DNA from: Homalodisca vitripennis
Lineage: Eukaryota; Arthropoda; Insecta; Hemiptera; Cicadellidae
Direction: 5' to 3'
Assembly (NCBI RefSeq): GCF_021130785.1
Contig: NC_060207.1
Coordinates: 4,052,501 to 4,116,500, forward strand
Length of the DNA: 64,000 bases
Below are positions 45,651 to 56,190 of this stretch, one piece after another. The position numbers were made by a program, and so were the translations under genes. The notes below the pieces were generated by a model, which worked only from the letters and a program-made list of their open reading frames with translations, did no database searches and was not told the DNA's origin. How positions within the stretch are numbered: position 1 is the first letter of the stretch; each line of letters starts with the position of its first letter.

Positions 45651-46019
45651 ATGTAATAACATTCCTAACTCATCTCTGTTCATTCTAACTTGAGTGTTAA
45701 ATTTTATACCACAAGAAATCTAATTATTTCTTGCAAATCTCGGAGTACAAACCGCTCAACTCAGTACAACCACCAGTGCTGTGCAATGTTATAACAATTA
45801 AGTGGAACGTTATCTTTAAAGAGAAGATAACTTAAAATGTACTTATGTGATAATATGAGGACGTACTATCACATGTGCTCCATTTTATGTATTCCCTTCC
45901 CTGCAACTCTGCGAATGTGACAACCCATTATAGAAGTTTCAACCATAATAGTTGTTTAATGGTGATTCAGTAAAAGGTAAAACACTTTCTGTTTGGCTAT
46001 GCCGTCTTGGTCCAATATT

Positions 46020-46750
46020 ATTTAATAATAATAATATCCTTTATTGCGTAAACAAGCATACAATTGCACAGCATGCATCAATATTACTATAAATATAACT
46101 ATAGTACTAATTATCATGCCAACAATAAGGCTTTGGACTGCACTTTCGACATCAGAACTAGGATTTTAATTTAACTATAAATTATAATATTCAACAGTTT
46201 TCTTCCCATCGGTCCATAATTCATTATGGACTCTTCAACGGAGTGAAACCACATTTACATATATAAGTTTTTAATCAATATTTGAATTGTTTGGGGTTAT
46301 TTTACAACGTTTAATACTCTCAGGGAGCTATAGATCAGCCACACCCCAATTTGTGTTCTGTGTTCATTTCTGAAGTTTTCTAAGTGTCTCGTCTCGTAGT
46401 TGTGGACTCCCTACCTTGGACCATTTCGCATTTGAAACGACAATACCGGGTGACCACGAGGATATAGACACAGGGTAAAGTTAAGACTTGACTCACCCTG
46501 AAGGCACCTTTGCACAACTCTCTGGAATTCTATTTTAAAAGAATTCTGACAGCTTTCTTTTGTATTCCAAATACTCTTTGAAGTTTGTATTTAGAACAGC
46601 TACCCCATTTAAGCGGCATGTTACAGAAACCAAAGCGAATCGCTGTTTGATTAGGTCCCTCTAATAAAATACAACCCATCACAAGAACACGTCCTGTTTG
46701 TGATGGTAGAGAGCCTAGGTACTGTTCCACTCGCACCTACTGGAGGATAC
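46020..46750 (-). pseudogene. LINE 3' end fragment
   Basis: Minus-strand WGSCSKYKLQRVFGIQKKAV at about 46600-46540 matches the LINE C-terminal pattern WGG-S-NLQKVFxIQKRAVR. RFKCEMVQG and a worn C-terminus follow, ending at about 46040 with AATAAAGGATATTATTATTA, an ATT-rich 3' tail. 5'-truncated and frameshifted. Confidence 0.7.
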
Positions 46751-47258
46751 TGACAACAGAACCAGCTGTCCAGAGTAAAGACTCTCTCTAGTTGAAAACA
46801 ATACTTATGAGTTCGGGAGGAGTTTCACTGAATGTTGTTTATCTATTACGGAATCGGGGCTCTCTAACTACGTCCATAAATGTTAACATAAACCATGCGA
46901 TTTCCTACTTCGAAATGGGAGAAATGTTTTGTTTACTTCTATCGATCTGTGTCGGAATGTAAAATGTTGCCGAATGTTCAGATAAATAAGGCGTATATTT
47001 AAATTGTTAAAACTATTTTTATTCTATACGTACACCGATCTCAGTAATAGTAGTGGTTTGTCAGCGCGGCAACCAAATTATATAGGATTTTTTTTTTTAA
47101 ATCATTTACATCATTTGCAGGAACATGAAAAATGAGGTAAGGATGAATTTGACAACAAAACAGTGGGCGATGTACCTGTATGCTATACATAGTTGTCTCT
47201 ATAACACGGCTAACTTAAAAAATAACCTTTTGTACCGATATTGATAATTCGCCGCACA
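46751..47258. other. Intergenic sequence
   Basis: Nothing recognised. Confidence 0.4.
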
Positions 47259-48347
47259 ACAGTTCAGTCTTCTACATCAACTTACAGCGCCGCCAGTCAC
47301 GAAGATCTGTGGCCAGATACGATTTAATTAAAGTTCTGCGCCTAGGACGTGTAAATAGCCAAATGCATAGGCAAGACTGGTACACCGCGGTCTGCATCAA
47401 CTTACAGCGCCACCAGTCACGAAGATCTGTGGCCAGATACGATTTAATTAAAGTTCTGCGCCTAGGACGTGTAAATAGCCAAATGCATAGGCAAGACTGG
47501 TACACCGCGGTCTGCATCAACTTACAGCGCCACCAGTCACGAAGATCTGTGGCCAGATACGATTTAATTAAAGTTCTGCGCCTAGGACGTGTAAATAGCC
47601 AAATGCATAGGCAAGACTGGTACACCGCGGTCTGCATAAACTTACAGCGCCGCCAGTCACGAAGATCTGTGGCCAAATACGATTTAATTAAAGTTCTGCG
47701 CCTAGGACGTGTAAATAGCCAAATGCATAGGCAAGACTGGTACACCGCGGTCTGCATCAACTTACAGCGCCACCAGTCACGAAGATCTGTGGCCAGATAC
47801 GATTTAATTAAAGTTCTGCGCCTAGGACGTGTAAATAGCCAAATGCATAGGCATAGGCTGAATGTGCACTCTGCATACTACAGCGCAGCGCCACCAGTCA
47901 CGAAGATCTGTGGCCAGATACGATTTAATTAAAGTTCTGCGCCTAGGACGTGTAAATAGCCAAATGCATAGGCAAGACTGGTACACCGCGGTCTGCATCA
48001 ACTTACAGCGCCACCAGTCACGAAGATCTGTGGCCAGATACGATTTAATTAAAGTTCTGCGCCTAGGACGTGTAAATAGCCAAATGCATAGGCAAGACTG
48101 GTACACCGCGGTCTGCATCAACTTACAGCGCCACCAGTCACGAAGATCTGTGGCCAGATACGATTTAATTAAAGTTCTGCGCCTAGGACGTGTAAATAGC
48201 CAAATGCATAGGCAAGACTGGTACAACGCGGTCTGCATCAACTTACAGCGCCACCAGTCACGAAGATCTGTGGCCAGATACGATTTAATTAAAGTTCTGC
48301 GCCTAGGACGTGTAAATAGCCAAATGCATAGGCAAGACTGGTACACC
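47259..48347. repeat. Tandem array, 120-bp unit, 9 copies
   Basis: Nine nearly identical units begin CTTACAGCGCCACCAGTCAC at 47281 and every 120 bases after; one junction at about 47850-47890 is rearranged. As 120 is divisible by three and the unit lacks stops in some frames, long frames are open on both strands (for example 47309-47932 + and 47822-48346 -). They give 40-residue repeats with no known motif and no codon signal; I do not call them genes. Each unit holds six palindromes (AGATCT, TGGCCA, TTTAATTAAA, CCTAGG, ATGCAT, ACCGCGGT). Confidence 0.95.
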
Positions 48348-49084
48348 TCAGCGACGAACCTTTTACGTATTCAATGTAACAAACGTGTTTAGAAGGTTTC
48401 CTTGATGCAAGAACCTTTTAGTAACAGTTGATATTTGCAATCAGAGGCTAGATAAAACATCAGTTGATATTTGCAATCAACCAGATTAACTTATCGGATT
48501 GCATTATCAATGCATAGCCAGATATCGTAGCTACATAGGGCTAACATTTAAATTAAAGGTCTCGTCCCACTTATAAATAATTAAAACCCCACATTAAAAT
48601 AGGCGCGAGGCCTTTGAGATCCTTTTCTTACTGCAAGGAACATAAACCTAATTTTAAGAGTTACCAAAGATGGTAAGATTCTCACACATTATTCCAGTAA
48701 ACAACCAGCATGTTCAGTCTCCTAATTGAAAACTTTTAATTCAATAAAAATGTTATTTTATACTTTACAGTTTGAAATTTCAACATTAGATTACTTAATT
48801 TTGTTATGAGATATTATATCCAAGAAGTTAATATTAATTGAGCTCAAATTTGAAATTCAACTATATTTGGCATCTTGTTTAATCGAGTTACTCATAGTTT
48901 CAACGTCAATCAATTTGCAAGTAATTTTTGATAATTTGCAATTAATTTTCGAACCATGGCTTGTGTCCTACAATTAATAATAAGACGAGGACTCAAATAC
49001 CTGAAAGAAAGTAAATTAAACACATGTAATTAACACTTGAAACCTTTTCTCTTTTGACAAATAATTACAAGATTTTGTGCTAAA
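48348..49084. other. AT-rich intergenic sequence
   Basis: Nothing recognised. Confidence 0.4.
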
Positions 49085-49460
49085 TTCAACATTCACATTG
49101 AACAACCCTTCCCAACGTAGGTACGTTAAGTTAAGAAACTTGTTTGCTCCAACTTATTAAAAGATCGTGTCTATAACATCGTAGTGCACAATCGTGCACG
49201 ATGAGACGATGAGAACACCTCTCCAACTAGACTACACTATATCTTGTAGTCTTTAAGTCTGTTATGTTGAAACTATGTAAAATGTTCATTTTGAGCTTCT
49301 TCGTTGCCAATTTTCTTTGGATCTCTTCAGACGAACATGACTCATTTTCCACATTTCAAGAGTCAAGTCTGTGACAGCGTCAGGTTTCAGATGCCGCACT
49401 AAGACGAAGGTGAACTGGAGCTAAACTCAACGTTCACGTAGAATCAACCCTTTCCACCTT
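49085..49460. repeat. Dispersed repeat (copy 2 of the 32.4-kb family)
   Basis: CATTCACATTGAACAACCCT and the following CGTAGGTACGTTA, and at 49390-49450 GAAGGTGAACTGGAGCTAAA, match the repeat at 32370-32750. The parts appear in rearranged order. Confidence 0.6.
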
Positions 49461-52400
49461 TACATCGAAGTTTGCCCGTGGCAAAACATTGCTCACACAA
49501 TTAAATTTTTGAAATCTTTTAGCCCCGCTGTGTAGAGGGACCTTCAGTCAACAGATGTAAAGTCAGTTTTGTTAATGTAAATGTTACGATTACTTTCTTA
49601 CAGGATATTTCCTCTAGCGATAGGAAAGGATAACCAGGTTGTGTGCCCATACAATGCAAATTGGTGCTCGGCTCGTGGACATAAAGCGGGTTCCTGGTGC
49701 TAATCAATTTGTTAAAAAAACGCCCAGATTAATTATTGGATCCGTTCCACGATAATTTACACGTACCTTGCTCCAATACTGTCCAGTGTCTCGAGGACCG
49801 TCATCCGATAGGATAACCGGACGAGGTATCTGGGTCGAACCGCACGGCAACCTTCGCCTTGCCGGTCCGTGTGTCTCTTCCTTAGTTCATTGCCATATAG
49901 CAGCCTTGGATACTCTAATAAGTGCGAACTTTCCTGGTCGCAACGAACTAGTTTCTAATCAGATTGGATATTTGTATAATTACAATCTTCATTAAACTTG
50001 ACGTTCAGTGCAATAAAACTCAGAGGAAGACTGTTCGTATGTTAAGCTTAATTATGTTTACACGAAACATAATTTTTATGCAAACATAAAAGTCAATAGT
50101 CAATAGTCAAGTATATTTCATTTGGCTCAATCACTCATAAGACGTATCGTATTACTGTTAAAAAGTTTTGTCTAAGTATTTTACTATTTAGAGGTGAGCA
50201 GGCAAAACTTTCCTACATTATATTGCACGAACCGAGAACATTCTTTTTATTTCCGCCCTTAGTGTAAATGTCTTAATTGGTGACGTATTATTCACTAGGT
50301 GTTCAATTCGCCTGTAGCATATTCTGTGGAACCCCTTCAAAAGACACTAGGGATCCATCATCGTATTATAAATTTACATACGTCAAACAATGAGTGATCT
50401 GAGGTCAAGGATTTGAACATGTAGCTCATAACTAAGTAAAGTAGATATGGATAATGTGGTTAATATACCTAACAAAGGACACATGCAATATCGTTGTTCC
50501 ACGGCGTTATCATGATTTGTATTATACATATTTAAGATCGAAGTTAGATATCGATTCCTCTTTTTAGATAGGAAGAAGGCAACTTCTTAGTAGGAGTATT
50601 CAGCGTTACAAGCACTTTTCAGATGAAAGTACAAGTCAACTGTCCACTATAATTTTATTGTTCGATTAGATTAAAATTCATACTCAGGGGTTCTTTATTT
50701 TTAACGTAAAGTGTTTTCAATGTTAAGCATTTGTCACACTGAAATTCCAATTTACAATTCCATTAAATAAACTATAATAATTACATCATGTTAATGCCGA
50801 AATCCATGGCCTGTGTTCCCTTTTATAAAGGAATGGGTGTCCATTTTAAACTTTTGATGGGCGCCTTCGTCTTCTGGGACATCCCCTCAGATTTTAAAAA
50901 GGCCAAAGCATTTATCCCATTTACCTAAAATCGCGTCAAAGTTACCTTCTTCTTTATTCTGTAGTTCAAAACTCAACAAGGGGATTAATGTTTGGACCTT
51001 GTTTACGTCTATCGTCAAAATGCTTTAATGTATGTGGCAGACATACATTAAAGCAGACATACATTAAAATGCTTACATGTATGTGGCAGACATACATACT
51101 GAAGACTCGCAGAGGATCACCTGATTTACAAAGTCAACATTTTCCGTCTCTTCCGTTTGCATATTGTTAAATCGCCTTAACTGTAATCACACCAAGCAAA
51201 TCTTAGTGGAATCGAGTCTAATGCGGGTAACAAAAACTAGTTGCAGTAAGAAGTAGAATAATTAATTAAGCACTGAACATCTTTTTAGCTATCGGCAATC
51301 AGCAACATCCGATCTCACCGACGGTTCCTCTTAAGCTCTTCAGTAATAAATAATATGTAAATACTCCATTACAATAACACCGGTACGTCAGCATAAGGGT
51401 GGCTTGCTACAACTGGCGGGCAGCTTGACAACTGACTTCTGAAATGGGAGTAAACTTTAGCTCAGGAGTGCAGCCAGAAAAAACCGACAGGATGTGGGAA
51501 AAACATCGAGAATACTCTTGAAATGCCGGGGAAATCTTTTTACAAGCACGGGTGGTAGAATTAATAATATTACTAGATTACGTCTAGACAGCGTTATTTG
51601 ATAATCCATATAAAACTGAGTAGTATCTGCTTTTATGTATCTTATGTTAGTTTTGGTTATTATATTCTGAGTGCACCTACTTCGTGATGTCATATTAAAC
51701 AAATTATTCGTATATATTAATTATCAGATTTTCATTTGGATAAGTTGGCTTCTACATTTTCAAACTTAGTTTGCCATCTGAAAAACTAAAATAAAGTAAA
51801 CATTTATTTTATAGTTATTGCGCGATAGCTCATTCCTTGTAACTTTAAAGCACTGGGTCATATTCCACTGCAATCAAATTAAATTAAATTTATATTATCG
51901 TAGGCTATTTGCAGTAATATGGACTAGTAAAACTGTGTGGTGTGCCTATATGCAGACTGTTTTGTGAGTGCATGAACTTACCACGTAATTTTACCAAAAT
52001 GCTGTTGTATTGTTTAGTTTGATTATTTTGAGTAAGAAACCATAAAATACCCAATTCACAGTTTATACTTTTCACTAACACTTGGTATATAGTTTAGTTT
52101 TACTTTATGTTTATAACCAAAGGCATTGTCCCGGAACCCTCAAGTCAAGACATCATACAAGGTCATACAAGCGTCACTGGCCACCCTTGTCAATTCTAGA
52201 CGGTTTCACCAATCGAGATAGATATTTAGGGATCTTTATATATTAATAAGACTTACACTTTGGCATAAAAAAAATGTTGTGGGCACCCCTCCTGGGGGGA
52301 CGCACCCTAACTCAAACTTTTCAAACGGCAACTTCCCATATGTGATACAGTGTCGGAAAGGGAATAAAAAACAAACATTTTGGCGCAAACCAAAACGTCG
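49461..52400. other. Intergenic sequence with one perfect hairpin
   Basis: Apart from the hairpin at 51021-51055 I recognise no gene, element or array. Short open frames have no motif. Confidence 0.4.
51021..51055. repeat. Perfect 15-bp hairpin
   Basis: TGCTTTAATGTATGT and its exact reverse complement flank the loop GGCAG. A partial second copy of loop and inner arms (TATGTGGCAGACATA) follows at about 51080. Confidence 0.8.
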
Positions 52401-52434
52401 CTATCTATCAACATTCCAAGGTAGTGACTGCTAA

Positions 52435-53226
52435 ATGGCGGGAAATAGATTTTACATCTTTACAATAGGATTTCTACAAAACTTGGTTTTTGGAGTTTTT
52501 CGGTTCAAGAAACACGAACCTGATATCATTTTTAAAAATTACCTTCTCGACACAGAGAAGGGTTCCGGCCCGATACCTGACCAGCATGCACAAAAGAGTG
52601 GGGGAGCCAGACAAACCCCGTCACAAAAACTGACCAGCTTTCTTGCGACACAGGGTTCCGGCCCGATACCTGACCAGCATGCACAAAAGAGTGGGGGAGC
52701 CAGACAAACCCCGTCACAAGAACTGACCAGCTTTCTTGCGACACAGGGTTCCGGCCCGATACCTGACCAGCATGCACAAAAGAGTGGGGGAGCCAGACAA
52801 ACCCCGTCACAAGAACTGACCAGCTTTCTTGCGACACAGGGTTCCGGCCCGATACCTGACCAGCATGCACAAAAGAGTGGGGGAGCCAGACAAACCCCGT
52901 CACAAGAACTGACCAGCTTTCTTGCGACGCATGGTTCCGGCCCAATACCTGACCAGCATGATCAGAAGAGTGGGGGAGCCAGACAAATCCCGTCACAAAA
53001 ACTGAAAACACCAGACACTCCAGTACTAAATAGCAATAAGATAGTTGTTGAAGCACAGGTACATTTTCCAAATGACTATTCACCACCTAGACAAAGTACT
53101 TTTTATAGAGTTCATCCAGAAAAACATTTTTTAGGCAAACATCCAAAGGCAATTCACAAATTCAAACAAAAATACAAAACCAGGATCTTTGTAAATCCCC
53201 ATCACCCTGCAAACAAGTTAACCTAA
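52435..53226 (+). CDS. LINE ORF1, with 31-residue tandem repeats
   Basis: 263 codons from ATG 52435 to TAA at 53224. Residues 1-42 (MAGNRFYIFTIGFLQNLVFG onward) are partly hydrophobic. Five copies of a 31-residue unit (GSGPIPDQHAQKSGGARQTP, then SQELTSFLATQ) follow, from 93-bp DNA units starting at 52561, 52654, 52747, 52840 and 52933. The last part is basic (KFKQKYKTRIFVNPHHP), as expected for RNA binding. No zinc knuckle or RRM is visible, unlike many LINE ORF1 proteins, so the role as the RNA-binding partner is inferred from position only. Its end overlaps ORF2 by about 118 bases in the other frame. Confidence 0.75.
   Translation: MAGNRFYIFTIGFLQNLVFGVFRFKKHEPDIIFKNYLLDTEKGSGPIPDQHAQKSGGARQTPSQKLTSFLATQGSGPIPDQHAQKSGGARQTPSQELTSFLATQGSGPIPDQHAQKSGGARQTPSQELTSFLATQGSGPIPDQHAQKSGGARQTPSQELTSFLATHGSGPIPDQHDQKSGGARQIPSQKLKTPDTPVLNSNKIVVEAQVHFPNDYSPPRQSTFYRVHPEKHFLGKHPKAIHKFKQKYKTRIFVNPHHPANKLT
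52561..53005. repeat. 93-bp tandem repeat within LINE ORF1
   Basis: Five copies, the first four nearly identical and the fifth more divergent. Period 93 keeps the frame. Confidence 0.95.
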
Positions 53227-56066
53227 AAATCATTGTTCTACATCAGAATATCCAAGGACTGAAGAATAAAACTAACAGATTAGTCCATCTTCTTGAAGAA
53301 GTACAGCCAAGGATCTTAATACTCACAGAACATGGACTTAAAGAAGACATTTTAAAAAATATCAAAATTTCTGGCTACACACTTGCTACCTACTTTAGTA
53401 GAAGTAACCATACTAAAGGAGGAGCAGCAATATATGTTGACGAAAACATATTCCACCTGACAGAGACAATCCCTGTTTCAGCATACTGTCAAGAATTAAT
53501 CTGCGAAACAGCAATGATTAAGCTAACATTGAACAAGAAACCATTATACATTACTGGAATTTATAGACCTCCTTCTGGTAACCTTCATCAAGCACTGAGT
53601 CTAATATCAGAAATGTTGGAAAAAACAAAAGCAGAAAATCACCCCATTCTGTTATTAGGTGACATCAATGTTGACTGCTTAAAGACTGACAACGAAAACA
53701 AACAACTTAATAATGTTTTGGCCAGTCACAACATTTATAGATTGAATCTACCTCCTACTAGGATTACATCGAATGCAAGGTCTTCAATTGACTGTGTTTG
53801 TACAAATCTACCACTTGAAGACGTAGAAAGTAAGGTATTTCACAGCGGCCTATCTGACCATACTGCACAACTTTGTACGTCACAAATAAGGACTTGTCAG
53901 GAAAACACCTATTACAGTGGAATGAGCCGAAACTATTTCCAGAATAACCTTAGTATGTTAAATGCTTTACTGCTACAAGAAAATTGGGATGAAGTGCACA
54001 ATGCTTACACTGCAGAAGAAGCATATACTAAATTTATGTCAATAGTTACCATGGCTCTCAATCAAGCATGTCCATTAAAGAAAATTAGAAGGAAAAAGAA
54101 GGTGACAAATAAACATTTTGTTGACCATCAGGTAAACTTTCTAAAAGAAAACTTCCTTCAGAAACTTCTAGTACATGAAAAAACAAATAATGAAGAAGAT
54201 AAACGCAATCTAGCAAAGGCTAAGAAAGAATATGACTTGAGGCTGAGAAAATTAAGACAAGAGGCATCAGCCAGTTTCATAAATAAAGCAGAAAATAAAT
54301 CTAAAGCCTTGTGGAAGATAATAAACGATGAAAGACAGACAAAAAATGTAATACAACAAACACTCAAGCTTGAAATTGATGGACATGTAGAAGATAACCC
54401 CTATAAAATTGCAAACCATATAAATCACTTCTTTACCAGCATCGCTGAGAGAATGCTGAAAAACAATCCTAAACCATCTATAGACCTACACACAACCTCG
54501 GACACCGGCCATGACTTACATAACTACCAACACGCAAGCCAAATAGAAATACAAAATATTATTAAAAATCTCAAACAAAAAACTTCTGCAGCCACCGACA
54601 ATATCTCCACAAAAATACTTAAACATTATAAGGAATCACTAACAATCCCCCTCACAAGTATTATTAACAAATCATTGAGTCAAGGTCAATTTCCATCAGC
54701 CCTAAAACTTGCAAAAGTTTACCCAAAACATAAAAAGGGGAGTAAAACTGAAGTTGGCAATTACAGGCCAATATCAATATTGCCAACTTTCTCTAAAATC
54801 TTAGAAAAAGTTGTCCTGAGAAGGCTTTTGGACCACTGTGAGAAGTTTAATTTATTAACTGAGAGACAACATGGTTTCATCAAGGGAAAATCAACCATGA
54901 CCGCCCTGACCGATTTTGCTGACTACATAATTGACAACCTTGAGGAAGGAAAACATGTTACTAGTTTCTTCCTAGACCTGAGTAAAGCATTTGACTGCTT
55001 GAGCCATGATCTCATATTACATAAGTTAGACAAATTAGGAATTAAGAGCACAGCCAAGATGTGGTTTAAAAGCTATCTTAAAGACCGAAAACAAATAGTA
55101 GAAATAAAACAAGCAACAAGTGGAATCACAGCAATAACTAGATCAAGACCTTTACCTATAAATCGAGGAGTGCCCCAGGGGTCTGTTTTGGGACCAGTAT
55201 TATTTATACTGTTTACAAATGACATACCCGAACACCTGGACAAATTTTGTACAGTTTCAATGTACGCTGATGATACCACCTTGCTCTTGAGTGGACAAAA
55301 AGACAATCTAGATATCAGATCATTCACAGCCTTGAACATGGCTTATCAGTACTGCCACTCAAATGACTTGGTGGTAAATCCAGACAAAACTAGTCAAGTC
55401 GCATTTGGGAGAAGATGTGATGAAGTACCAACAATACCCGATGTGGAAAGAAACACCCAAGCTAAATATTAAGGAGTCATTGTTGATGAGGGATTTACCT
55501 GGTCACAGCATGTAGACAATCTTCTCTCCAAATTAAATTCCTCCCTTTATATGATCAAACGTACAAAATGTATAAGCGACATATCTACTGCGAAAATTGC
55601 CTACCATTCCTTGTTTGAAACTCACATCAGGTATGACCTAATGATATGGGGAGGAACTTCAGCAAGTAATCTTCAGAAAGTTTTGATTCTACAAAAGAGG
55701 GCCGTAAGAACCTTAGCTGAGCTAGGCTACAGAGAAAGTTGTAGAGAAGCCTTCAAAACCCTGAAGATTATGCCAATAGTAAACCTCTACATAAAAGAAG
55801 TCATCTTGTATGCTGTTGGACAACCCCTGACGCAGAATAGACACCTACATGACTACAATACTAGACACGGTACTCGTTACCAACTACCAGTTCACCATCT
55901 CTCCCTATATGAAAAGAAACCCTCCTACATGGGCATGAAGCTGCACAACCTTCTACCTGAAGAATTGAGATGCCTCACCGGGAGAAGACTGAAGACTACT
56001 CTTACTGACTGGCTAATTAACAATCCTTTTTACTCACTTAACGAGTTTATTGAAAGAAGACAATGA
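53109..56066 (+). pseudogene. LINE ORF2: endonuclease and reverse transcriptase, one in-frame stop
   Basis: The frame opens after TAG 53106-53108. It has no ATG until 53514, yet homology begins at 53226 (KIIVLHQNIQGLKNKT), so translation probably depends on ORF1. The endonuclease shows HQNIQGL, LILTEHGL, GIYRPPSGN, LLLGDINVD and GLSDHTAQL. The polymerase shows YRPISILPTFSKILEKVV, HGFIKGKST, FLDLSKAFDCL, GVPQGSVLGP and the YADD catalytic box at 55263-55274. TAA at 55470-55472 stands where the family usually has Leu (KYLGV). The frame then continues unbroken to 56066 with the C-terminal helix region. Makes cDNA at a nicked target when intact; this copy is disabled by a single base. Confidence 0.92.
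53127..53133 (+). promoter_or_regulatory. Candidate -1 frameshift site T TTT TTA in ORF1/ORF2 overlap
   Basis: The heptamer lies in ORF1 as CA-T TTT TTA with exactly the X XXY YYZ phase needed. A -1 slip moves reading into ORF2, whose open frame starts just 18 bases upstream at 53109. It is the only heptamer of this form I find in the 118-base overlap. No obvious downstream pseudoknot is seen. Confidence 0.45.
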
Positions 56067-56190
56067 ACATTGCCATTTGAAAAACTTATTTTTTAAATTG
56101 TAACAACTGTTTGTGATTATTTTATTTGACGCCATTTCAATACTTAATGTATTTGAAAATAAAGAATATTTGTATTTGTATTTGTATTCG

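Larger units (their letters stand above)
52400..56190 (+). mobile_element. Nearly intact CR1/Jockey-like LINE
   Basis: Two overlapping frames (ORF1 52435-53226; ORF2 from 53109) encode a repeat-bearing ORF1 and an endonuclease/reverse transcriptase. The 3' end shows AATAAAG and a short TATTTG repeat (56160-56187), a microsatellite-type tail. The 5' start is not defined; about 52240-52430 may be 5' UTR. No target duplication was recognised. Only one stop damages ORF2, so this is the youngest LINE here and the guide for the decayed relatives at 3-7 kb and 16.5 kb. Confidence 0.85.

Noticed and set aside
46445..46465. Second terminus for the element at 44468 (ACCGGGTGACCACGAGG)
   Set aside because: It is in direct, not inverted, orientation and the similarity is short.
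47309..48392. Long open frames on both strands over the 120-bp array
   Set aside because: They arise because the repeat period is divisible by three; frames exist on both strands with no known motif or start context.
52532..53086. 184-codon minus-strand frame
   Set aside because: It is the complement of the 93-bp repeats in LINE ORF1, which has the correct position and continues into ORF2.
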